A stretch of 64,000 nucleotides of DNA from Blattamonas nauphoetae (taxonomy: Eukaryota > Preaxostyla > Oxymonadida). The stretch is from NCBI GenBank assembly GCA_033064195.1, contig JARBJD010000056.1, forward strand, positions 248,001-312,000. The letters are read 5' to 3'. How positions within the stretch are numbered: position 1 is the first letter of the stretch; every line of letters begins with the position of its first letter. The position numbers and the translations under genes were made by a program. Below the pieces are notes generated by a model. It worked only from the letters and a program-made list of their open reading frames with translations. It did no database searches and was not told the origin of the DNA. Positions 22,962 to 31,852 of the stretch are shown piece after piece.

Positions 22962-24101
22962 ATGTCTCTCGGAGATCCATCTCTCCTTGTCACAACAAGG
23001 AATCTTGTTCGGAAAGCAGAACCAACATCTCGTGAAATTTCTGTTTGTTCATTCAATATTTTGATGCAGAGACTGTGCACACATGAATTCTTCGATTATA
23101 CCGCTAAATCTACTCGAAAAGGCACAAACAGAATTCCCAGAGTACTTCAAGAAATTGAGTTTCTTGATTCAGACATTTTAGCATTACAGGAGGTGGATTA
23201 CATTGAAGCAATTCAGAAATCATTCTCAGAACTGTATTCAATTCTCTATGCAACTCGACCAACAAATAGGACCATAGATCCCACTGAAAAGAATTCGCCT
23301 GTGAATGGAATTGCGTTTCTACTACGAAAGAATCTATTCATCCCATTGAAGGAAGAGGTTCACACATTCAATGATCTGGACACACTCCTCACCGAAGAAT
23401 GGAAGCGAGGAATCATCACTCCTGATAGCACAGATGTGTATTCTGACACACTCTTCCGTCACAACAACATTGTCCACTTGTGTTGCGTCGAAATGTCGAC
23501 ACTCTCTTCACAAACTAAAAAGCACATTATTTTCATCGCAAATACTCATTTCCATTGGCATCCACATCGTATCTACATTCGTAATGATCAAATGCGACAC
23601 TCTCTTCGATCACTTCTCATGTTTCGGCAAGCCTGCCGTGCTGAGTTCACAGAAAAAGGAATCGAGATTGAGGAGCATGGCTTTGTGTTCTGTGGTGATT
23701 TCAATGCACAACCCTCAATCAAAGCATATCAGCAGTATGTGTCGAGCCCCATCACCAACATCGATCCAAATTTCGATTTTGCAGCAGATCTCCTTGAAGG
23801 GCTCGTCGAAAGTGAGAAACAACGAGTCTCAAAAACTGTCAGTGAAACTGCCCATCAAATTTTACCGTTTCGTTCGTCTTATGCAGATATTTTTGGTGAA
23901 GAACCAAAATACACGAATATCACCGAAAAATTTAAAGGAACACTCGATTACATCCTCTACCATGGTGCACCAGGGCATGACATCCATCCCAATGCAGCTC
24001 TCGCATTACCTAGCGACGAATTATTGGGAGAATTTACGGCTCTTCCAAGCCCTCGTGCAGGTTCAGATCATATTTCATTGAAAGCTGTATTTGAGCTTTA
24101 G
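22962..24101 (+). CDS. EEP-family nuclease (CCR4/Angel/Ngl-like)
   Basis: Endonuclease/exonuclease/phosphatase-fold protein, most like the CCR4-Angel-Ngl deadenylase or RNA-processing branch. Single exon, about 379 residues from the ATG at 22962; earlier in-frame ATGs at 22875 and 22917 are possible. Motifs in order: SVCSFNILMQRL (metal-site Asn), DILALQEVDYIEA (catalytic Glu), IIFIANTHFHWHPH, FVFCGDFNAQPSIKAY (Asp and Asn), GTLDYILYHG and AGSDHISLKAVFEL (final Asp-His). All catalytic residues are present. It is divergent from ORC4; element A now separates the two starts, and element D follows 105 bp after the stop. Confidence 0.88.
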   Translation: MSLGDPSLLVTTRNLVRKAEPTSREISVCSFNILMQRLCTHEFFDYTAKSTRKGTNRIPRVLQEIEFLDSDILALQEVDYIEAIQKSFSELYSILYATRPTNRTIDPTEKNSPVNGIAFLLRKNLFIPLKEEVHTFNDLDTLLTEEWKRGIITPDSTDVYSDTLFRHNNIVHLCCVEMSTLSSQTKKHIIFIANTHFHWHPHRIYIRNDQMRHSLRSLLMFRQACRAEFTEKGIEIEEHGFVFCGDFNAQPSIKAYQQYVSSPITNIDPNFDFAADLLEGLVESEKQRVSKTVSETAHQILPFRSSYADIFGEEPKYTNITEKFKGTLDYILYHGAPGHDIHPNAALALPSDELLGEFTALPSPRAGSDHISLKAVFEL

Positions 24102-24205
24102 TTTTCAAGAAATATATCTTCGCAATCATTTCATCGAAAAATACCTGTCTAAGTTTGCATTGAACAATTTTTGAACAGAATCTATGGTTGTTTCACTGTG
24201 AATAC

Positions 24206-24729
24206 AGTCGCCTGACGGTTTACGGAATTTGGAACTTCTCATTTCAGACTCCGAAACGTGTTGTCGTCTTTTCCTATCAATAATGATAATACTTTTTCGC
24301 TCAAACCTGTGTCGTGTGTTGTACTGGTATGTACTACCGATTCAGTCTTTCATTTTCGTCCAAACCAAACATTCGTCTCAGTAGCACACAATCTTCGCTT
24401 TTCTTTGTCGTCGTATCCTGACGGCACCAATAAGAGGATCGATCTGAAAGAATCAAAAAATATAGAGCGACACCAAAACATCTCATCTGCGACATAATGA
24501 GATTCGTGTCATCACAAGTCTCCCAAATTGGCTGTTGGAAAATCAAGGCTCCAATCGACGATCAAAAAAAGTGACATACTTTCTTGGAAGAAGACTGAAT
24601 TGCTCTGTGGAAGGAAAGAAGACAGTTTAAGAGGCATACCATGAATACCATCACCAGTAGTGAACTTGTTGACTGAAAAATGCAATTGAATCGACATCGA
24701 CAGAAAGTACTAGTTCGACTATATCTGGT
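24206..24729 (+). repeat. Left inverted arm of element D
   Basis: Matches the reverse complement of 31222-31746. Identity looks nearly complete except about 24325-24385, where the two arms differ strongly. Confidence 0.85.
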
Positions 24730-25596
24730 ATACCTGTCTGACATGACATGACAGACCTCTTTTTCTGAAAAACGCTGACATGTCATGACATTGAGGTTTT
24801 TGTTTATGGGTCATCGATCTTTACTCATTTCCTTGAATCAAACGATAATAGACCCAACCCGTGTATAATGGGAAAACTCGTGATCACGAAGGGCAATTCG
24901 GTTAACGCAACTTAACTCGAGATACCTTGTGAAAACCGAATAAACAGCAGAAAAACCGAATAAACCACACTTCACTCGAGTTCTCACCCCATAACATTTT
25001 TTTCAGGTTGATCTTGACAAACTTTCGTCGAATTGATTCATTTCATCGTGTTTCCTCATTTATAACTTGTCATTAGTACGAAAAGAAACAAATTATTGAA
25101 GAAAAACTCTTTTAAAAAATTCGAAGTCGATCCGACCCTTATATCGAAATTTTTCCAAAATTCTCACTATAACCGTCGGCGACGCCCCTACGTATTTGAA
25201 TTGAACTTACCTCAAGTAGGTTCTGTGTCATCTCGATGTAAGTCGCTCTTGCTTGGGTATTGGTTCCCCTCTCGCTGTCCGCAGACATCATTCATGGAAC
25301 TTGGGTCGGGTAGGATTTCATGGGCTCGCGCTAATATGGTCCTCCCCAAGTGTCGAAGTGAATGTCAGTCGCCAGGAAACAGAATGAGGATGCCCAGAAT
25401 GTGGGCCTAACAGCAAGACGTTGTCTAAAGAATTAGACACAGAAAACAAATCAAATATTTCTAAAAAAACATGAAAAACAAGAATGTGGGAGTTTTTATC
25501 ATTTATGACAGTTTAAGACTCTTCAACGTCGTTTTGAGAACATTTTCAACAAAATTGAGAAAAAGTAAGTGTGTGTTGTGAATTGTGATGAATATT

Positions 25597-27094
25597 TTAG
25601 TCAGAATCTGAAATATCAAAGACTCCATCGAATCCTGTTGTTCTTGGATCATAATCATTCTCAAAGTCCTCAATCTCGGCTTGATGTTTTCGATAGAGTT
25701 GTTTTCTCCGTGGAATTCGTGATTCTTTTCTTGAAGAGGCCGAAAGAGCCCTCTCATGAAAATCGTCTGGAAGTCGGTAATTGTGTCCTTTTCGAGGTGA
25801 ATATTGGTTAACCAGCACGCATTTTTGAAGTCTTGCGTGATATGTTTGACGCCAGCAGTGTATTTCCCTCCCATTCGAAGCCACAGCCATTTGAGTCTTC
25901 CGAAGAATCTCTCCACTTGAACTCTGTCAGACGCAATTCTCACATTGAGTTCATTCTGTTCTTCTTCGTTTGTTCTTTCTTTTTTCTTCTGTTCGGACGA
26001 TTGAATCGAAGAGTTGGAAAATCTCCGAGATATCCCATGTCGCCTTGAATTCCCCATTTTGGGTCGTTGTCTTGTGGATAGAGCTCTTTCTCCTGGTCTG
26101 TCTTGTTCAGATATTGTTCGATCGGTTGGAGAGTCTTTTGGAGTAGAGCAACATCGTGGATTGAGCCAGCAACACAATCAGAAACGAAGAGCGCTTTGTA
26201 GGGTGGTTTGGCTTCAACACACACTTGAGCCTTCATCGCATAACAATAATGATGACCTTCCCAAAGTACTTTCTTATCTTCAAAATCCGTCAATGGTCTG
26301 GGGACAACAATTGTTGTTGCATCAATATAAAGCGCGGTGAAAGGGAAATTGGCTTGAAAATTTGGAGTTGGGCGAGGCGGGACAGAATATCGTTCCTGAA
26401 GGACAGTGAACAGGAGAGGGCGAATGTGTAGAATTGCTTTAGATGCGAGATTTGGACTGATTCCCAATGCCGATGCCAGTCGATTGATTTTAACTGTTGA
26501 GCTCAACCATTCAAGATAAACGACTAATTCATCTTTGAGAGTGAGTTTCCCCTTTGGTCCTGGATGATTGTATTCTGGACAATTCGATTGGATGAGAGCG
26601 GAGAGATGAAGAAGAGTGTCTTTCTCCAATCTGAGTTGTTTCCACAAGTTTGCATCGTCATACTTCGACCAAATGATTCCTCCACTTTCTGGAATTGGCA
26701 CAATTGGTTTTGCTGACAGAAAGACTTGTCTTTGTTTGTTTTTGAGTTCTCCAAGAGACGCAATGGAAGTTGAAGATTCTCGCTTTTGAGGCCTGATAGT
26801 GGGCGAAGCTGACCGAATATCAACAGATGATCGTGACGATTGTGAAGATTGAGGTGTTGAAAAAAGTGATCTCGAATCTGTCAACGAGTTTTGTGATGAG
26901 AAGGGAGAATTGATGGTGAAACTTGGGGACGGGAATCCAATGAAACTTCCAGCAGAGGGTCGTAATCTTCAAAAGAGAAAGAACAAAATATCAAAATAAA
27001 AGCTCACACTGGAATGGTGTTTGTGGAGTTCCAGGTTTGAGAATGATCTGTGAATGTTGTGGTGACGGTGTCACATTTTCGTCCCTCAAATCTT
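25597..27094 (-). pseudogene. Harbinger-like DDE transposase, separated from its start codon by element B
   Basis: DDE_Tnp_4/IS5-like nuclease. Domains in order: Ser-rich N-terminus, a helix-turn-helix region (LTLKDELVVYLEWLSSTVKI, NRLASALGISPN), first Asp in FTALYIDATTIVVPRP, second Asp in AGSIHDVALL, GDMGYLGDF, and the Glu in RVQVERFFGRLKWLW. A 43-nt intron (26967-27009, GT-AG) precedes the main exon. The start ATG lies at 29634-29632, beyond element B, which duplicated GGATAGTC and split the third codon. The frame changes twice: by -1 at a poly-A/G stretch near 25975-25990 (sequence A AAA AAG in phase) and again near 25810, after which SPRKGHNYRLPDDFHERALS leads to the stop at 25597. Probably inactive. 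Confidence 0.8.
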
Positions 27095-27815
27095 GACTAT
27101 CCTATACTGGCCTGACCGGGGGTGACCGGTCACTTTTTCCCAAAAAGTACTGACGGTCAGTGACCGGGGATTTTCGAAATATGGGTGAGATCAAAAGTGT
27201 ATCAGGACGGTTAACTTTTCTCTGAGCAGCGAAAAGATGATTTACTCTCCTGTGGAAGCTTGATTCAATTTATATAACCTTCGAAACTCAAAAATAACGT
27301 GATTCAAAGAAAGTTATTCCTTCGAGACACAACTGAACAAATTATTGGATGATCATTCACATTTCTCCAAAAAACTGTAAAAATAGTTTATCAGTGACTG
27401 TTCGGGAAAACAAAAATCACAGCGAATCGTTGTGTTATGAATTCAAGTGGAGAATAGGTGCTAATCACTCCAAAAATGGTTCATTCCGCTGGTGGCTGAA
27501 TCACCTGTTTCTCCATCAACTCCCTCACCTCTTTCACCTTTTTTTTTGCTCTTCTTCCCTCTTCTATCTCACACCCAACTTAAACTGGTCACACATAATC
27601 ACATCGCTCAGTCGGTCGAGAGAGGCGAGTGGAATGCAAGTCTGAACATATCATGAAAATGATGACAAAATAACAAGAAATAAGAATAAGGATGAATAAC
27701 ATACCGATCCAACTTTCTTCAGTCGTTCCTTCTTCGATTGTGCACCCTTTTTCTGCTCTTCTTAATTTTTGAACGCTATTTGGTCGACATCCACAACAGC
27801 ATGGAAGCTCTGCGG

Positions 27816-28200
27816 CTAATTAGCGGGAAGATGAAAGTGGGGCATCGCTGAGCTTCCAGTTTGTCCTGAAGCACCAATAGTCGACCCGCTGTGGGGGTTC
27901 GGAGAGGCAACCGATGCCTTCCGTCCGCCGGCAGATGTAGGCGAGCCAAAAGAAAATGCGAGGTTGTGGAGAGCTGATTGCGCAGGTTGGGATGAGCTTT
28001 CAGCGATATAGCTGGCGGGGAAGCATGGTTTCTTGACATGGTAGAAGGTTGATGACCACGCATCAGTCATAAACACATTCGGCGAGAATCGAGACGCGAT
28101 GATCGGAAGTGGACCGATCCTCAACAAGGAACGCTGTATCTTCATTGACAACTGGAAGTTCGGCTTCTTCGGCAAAAAAATCGAATTTGGAAGACGATGT
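27816..28200 (-). pseudogene. Second host-like fragment inside element B
   Basis: Minus-strand frame with IGPLPIIASRFSPNVFMTDA, weakly like a WD40 blade of dynein intermediate chains (GPVYxVxxxPFxPxxFLTxxxDW), followed by a Ser/Gly-rich stretch ending in a stop at 27816. Too short to assign firmly. Confidence 0.3.
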
Positions 28201-28505
28201 TTCTGGCGTCTGTGAGATCGACGGTGAGGGGAGTGAAATGGAGAGTGTGGAAGGGCGGGACAGAGGAGAGGGATTTGGGGGGAATAAACGAAGGAATGAG
28301 GTAATGAAGCTTGGCTAATCTGGTTTTTGAGTCCTCAGACTGGAGATAAGTTATAAGAGAAGTAGATGATGTCGTGCGGTGAGACCGTTGCGACATGGAC
28401 AGCGTGGATGGGGCGTCGATCTTCCGAGCGAGTGTGAAAGGATTTGTGAACACTCTGGCTGACAGATGGATCTGGGGAATCATCACAAAGTCGGGTACCA
28501 TCATA

Positions 28506-29000
28506 TCAACGGGACGGAAGATAACTTGCGATTTTGTCCAGGAACTCCTTCTTTTTTGCTGCCTTGAGGTCGATATTGCGAACCTTCGGTTGTGCAATGA
28601 ACTGCTTGAATGTTTGAAACGGACGGAGCATATCTCGAGCAGGTCGAGTCCATATCTCCTGTCGCAGCTTGTGGTGATCAATCAGCACGAACTTCAGTGG
28701 AACAACATCGACACACACGAACTCGAAGATCTTCGAGGGCTCCTTCACAATGATCCGCCGTTTTCGCTCCTTCCATATGCTGATGTCGCTCTCGAACGCT
28801 TCCAGGTTGGGGAACTCGGTGTATGTTTCTTAGAATGCGTCCAGTGGGCCTTTGTCGAGTTGGAAGGTGACCATGATCGCTTTGTACTCCTGCTCGAACT
28901 TGTGGAGGTTCTGGATGAGGGATTTGAAGGATTCTTGGACGGCATGGTTCGACCTCGACTTTGGGTGCTGTTTCGGATCTGTGTTAAGGACGAGAGTTGC
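28506..29000 (-). pseudogene. Dynein heavy-chain-like stem fragment inside element B
   Basis: Reading 29000 down to 28506: HAVQESFKSLIQNLHKFEQE, then an in-frame TAA near 28832, then TEFPNLEAFESDISIWKERK and FEFVCVDVVPLKFVLIDHHK. The pattern (P-x-L-x-x-F-x-x-x-I, then VxxxPLKxxLIxHxxxW) is that of the stem region of axonemal dynein heavy chains. A stop, no start and no motor domain make it a captured fragment. Confidence rests on pattern memory only. Confidence 0.5.
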
Positions 29001-29883
29001 TGAGTGCCAGCGTGCTCTGGATCGTCTGAGCTGGTGTTCGGAGCTGATTCGACCGACGTTGCTTCATTGTTTTCTTCGTCGTTGTAGGTTGTGATAGTCA
29101 GAGTGCCAATCTTCTTCTTGTTTTCGGTGAAGACACGAGCTGATAAAACTCACGGCTGTATCTCGTGTGTTCGCAAATAATTGTAGATCATCAACACTGA
29201 AGGTACTGTTCCGCACTTCAAACATCACAGAAAGTTGCTTTGTTGAACGATAACCATCGTTCCACGGATGTTGTGATTTGATGTCTTGTTTGTGACTGTG
29301 GACACTCTTTCGGTGAGAGATCCATGATGACAACCCTGATATATCCACATTTCGAGAGTGAATGTGGATGTCACGTGCACGATAGACGCCATGAGGGATA
29401 ATGAGCGGAGATTGAGTCGATCTGACCCTTAGAAGAAAAAAAGATGGACTCCGACAGAGCCTTTGGGCTCGATCAGTCCAGTATATCTTTGTAGTTTCCT
29501 CCCATCCTAGCGGAAGTCACAATGTCAGAATTTTGAGTCAATTCACAATGGAAAGTTGATCGAGCCCTTAGAAGAGAATCGAGGTGACACTGACCGAGCC
29601 GAAAGGCTCGGTCAGGCCAGTATAGACTATCCATCTTTTTCACCTAATATGATCAGAAATCAGTTGAAAAGAAGTGATAATATCAACTTTTTCAGATGTT
29701 CTTTTTTTCTCAAAAAACAGTTATGGGAAGGAACTCGAGTGAAATGTGTCAATTCGGTTGTGAACGTGTGCAACTCGGTTTTCAAGAGTTATCTCGAGTT
29801 AACCATGAATAACTCGAGTGTCCACAGTCTTACTCAATTGTTTCATTTTTCTCGAGATTACCCATAAAACTCGGGTTGGGTCT

Positions 29884-30881
29884 AATGAGGATAATTTGAA
29901 GTTCAAACGATTGTACTGTGTCTCTAATCCAGGTCGATGGGGACATGGCTAGCATTTGTTCCGTGTTAACATCTTATGAATCCATTTCCTGAGGGTCATG
30001 GGACGATCCTGAGCCTCAGACTGAAAAGGCTAGATTTGTTCATCAATCATGTTCATTCGATTTTCCGTTGTCCTCTAGTGCAGTTGAATACCAATTTAAA
30101 TCAATCTCACCCTTGTGCCAACGTTCGTTCGGTAAATCACATCCGTGTCTCTTCGACTGGATGATAATCGGTCATGTTTCCCAATTTCCTGTTCAATCAA
30201 AATTTACATGATCTGTATGATGTTTAAACAACTTTTTTCATTCTTTTCCAGTTGTTTAGCCTGTTATTCCACGTCGTAACAAGTCTCGCGACATTTCCTA
30301 AACCCAACAATGTCAACAAACAAAGATGTTTTCACACCAAGTTCATCCTTTTTCAGTGGTATCTCTCTTTTTTTTCCGGATTTCATCTTCTTCAGAAACC
30401 ACATCTATCCCTCTGATCACATCTGCGTTGATGTTGACTTCTAAAGGTTCAGTGAACAAACTTTGACTCTTACATGATGAAAAACCGATTCATTTGACCA
30501 ACTCAAACACAATCTCTTGTCACTGCAGTCTTGATCCGCATCTCTCACAACCCATTCATCAACCTACTTCTGTGCCTCTTCTCTGAGTCTTTTCTCTTTG
30601 AACGCTCTGTCTTTTTCTTCTATGACATGGTTTAATCCGATTCGGGTGTTTTTCCCAGATGATTCATCTTCATTACCATGAATTTTTCAATTTTTTCTCT
30701 TCCACCACCTGATATGTCTCTGATAGAAATGATTCTCAAATTGGAGTGAAAGGAGATGGTAACATGTTTTCAAACACCCAGAGTGCGAAATACGAGCTTT
30801 GGTAGTTCAGACTGTGATCTGTCCCATTGAGGTGTTTTATTGACATTTTGACATCGGAAAAAAGCCTGTCACACAGCTATA
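29884..30881. other. Interior of element D, no gene seen
   Basis: AT-rich with many short frames and no recognisable domain or repeat. It may be worn remains of D's own body. Confidence 0.4.
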
Positions 30882-31230
30882 ATATCTGGTTGATTTTAGA
30901 GGAGATTCACTTTCACTTCAATGATTTGAGATGATTCTCTTCAGATGAATTCATGAAGATCCATACTATTGTTTTGTCCGATTTTCATTCCAAAACATTC
31001 TCCAGATAATGTTTGTCTTATGAGGTTGAGGCGACAATCGACAGTAAACCGATTGAAAATGATATACGTGAACGGTTGCACAATCGTAAAAGGAAACGAT
31101 TGGTTCCTCACACAGATGACATGACGGAGTTTTGAATCTTTGGACTGACATCAGTGACAAGAAAAAAATCAAGATGATAGGATAGAATCATTGAAGTGAA
31201 AGTGAATCTCCTCTAAAATCAACCAGATAT
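30882..31230. mobile_element. Element E: 349-bp MITE inside D
   Basis: Perfect inverted ends of about 45 bp beginning ATATCTGGTTGATTTTAGAG, at 30882-30926 and 31186-31230. A TA duplication is possible (ends can be drawn as TCTGG with flanking TA). No coding capacity. Its right end overlaps the inner limit of D's right arm. Confidence 0.8.
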
Positions 31231-31746
31231 AGTCGAACTAGTACTTTCTGTCGATGTCGATTCAATTGCATTTTTCAGTCAACAAGTTCACTACTGGTGA
31301 TGGTATTCATGGTATGCCTCTTAAACTGTCTTCTTTCCTTCCACAGAGCAATTCAGTCTTCTTCCAAGAAAGTATGTCACTTTTTTTGATCGTCGATTGG
31401 AGCCTTGATTTTCCAACAGCCAATTTGGGAGACTTGTGATGACACGAATCTCATTATGTCGCAGATGAGATGTTTTGGTGTCGCTCTATATTTTTTGATT
31501 CTTTCAGATCGATCCTCTTATTGGTGCCGTCAGGATACGACGACAAAGAAAAGCGAAGATTGTGTGCTACTGAGACGAATGAGTGGTTTCAATGAAAAAC
31601 GAGAGACTTAATCGACAGTGCATCCACGTACAACACACGACACAGGTTTGAGCGAAAAAGTATTATCATTATTGATAGAAAAAGACGACAACACGTTTCG
31701 GAGTCTGAAATGAGAAGTTCCAAATTCCGTAAACCGTCAGGCGACT
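31222..31746 (-). repeat. Right inverted arm of element D
   Basis: Inverse of 24206-24729. The arm's outer tip is CCGTCAGGCGACT at 31734-31746, followed by the ATAC duplication. Confidence 0.85.
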
Positions 31747-31852
31747 ATACAGCTCTGAGAAGTTTCTCGATTCCGTTGAAAAAAACATGAATCTCGCCAA
31801 AAAAACAGATGAGACAGATCGCAAGGTGGAAGAGAAATATGAATAATAGTTT

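Larger units (their letters stand above)
27103..29624. mobile_element. Element B: relative of A, inserted in the Harbinger element and carrying dynein-like pieces
   Basis: A 2522-bp element with tips TATACTGGCCTGACCG and the exact inverse, flanked by a perfect 8-bp duplication GACTATCC (27095-27102 and 29625-29632). The left subterminal zone (TGACCGGTCA, then CTGACGGTCAGTGACCGG) matches that of A, and the right end has a perfect 11-bp hairpin (CTGACCGAGCC, loop GAAA, GGCTCGGTCAG). The interior carries host-like coding fragments on the minus strand and no transposase. A second, worn copy of the right end lies at about 29405-29482. Confidence 0.83.
24850..29883. mobile_element. Element C: PIF/Harbinger-like transposon, interrupted by element B
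   Basis: Inverted repeats of about 160-170 bp (24850-25011 and 29711-29883), diverged but alignable: AGACCCAACCCG at both tips, repeated ACTCGAG and ACCGA motifs, and TTATGGG near the inner end. A 3-bp direct repeat AAT flanks (24847-24849, 29884-29886), as expected for the superfamily. It encodes a DDE transposase on the minus strand. Without B (2522 bp plus an 8-bp duplication) its length is about 2.5 kb, normal for the group. Between the left TIR and the transposase stop (25012-25596) no gene is seen. Confidence 0.78.
24206..31746. mobile_element. Element D: 7.5-kb unit with 525-bp inverted arms, hosting other elements
   Basis: Terminal inverted repeats 24206-24729 and 31222-31746, starting AGTCGCCTGACGGTTTACGG, nearly identical apart from a patch of about 70 bp. 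A 4-bp direct repeat ATAC flanks both ends (24202-24205, 31747-31750). It lies between the convergent 3' ends of the EEP gene and the 2911-codon gene. Removing C (5.0 kb, with B inside it) and E leaves about 2.2 kb with no recognisable transposase, so D itself is a non-autonomous DNA element of unknown superfamily. Frames in the arms (for example 24697-24512 and 31254-31439, identical in sequence) match no known family. Confidence 0.75.

Noticed and set aside
27103-29624. Element B as a Helitron (hairpin near the right end, captured gene pieces)
   Set aside because: It has matching inverted tips and an 8-bp target duplication, which Helitrons lack.
24206-31746. Element D as a Polinton remnant because of long inverted arms starting AG
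   Set aside because: The flanking repeat is 4 bp, not 6, and no Polinton-type gene is seen; most of its length is a nested Harbinger element.
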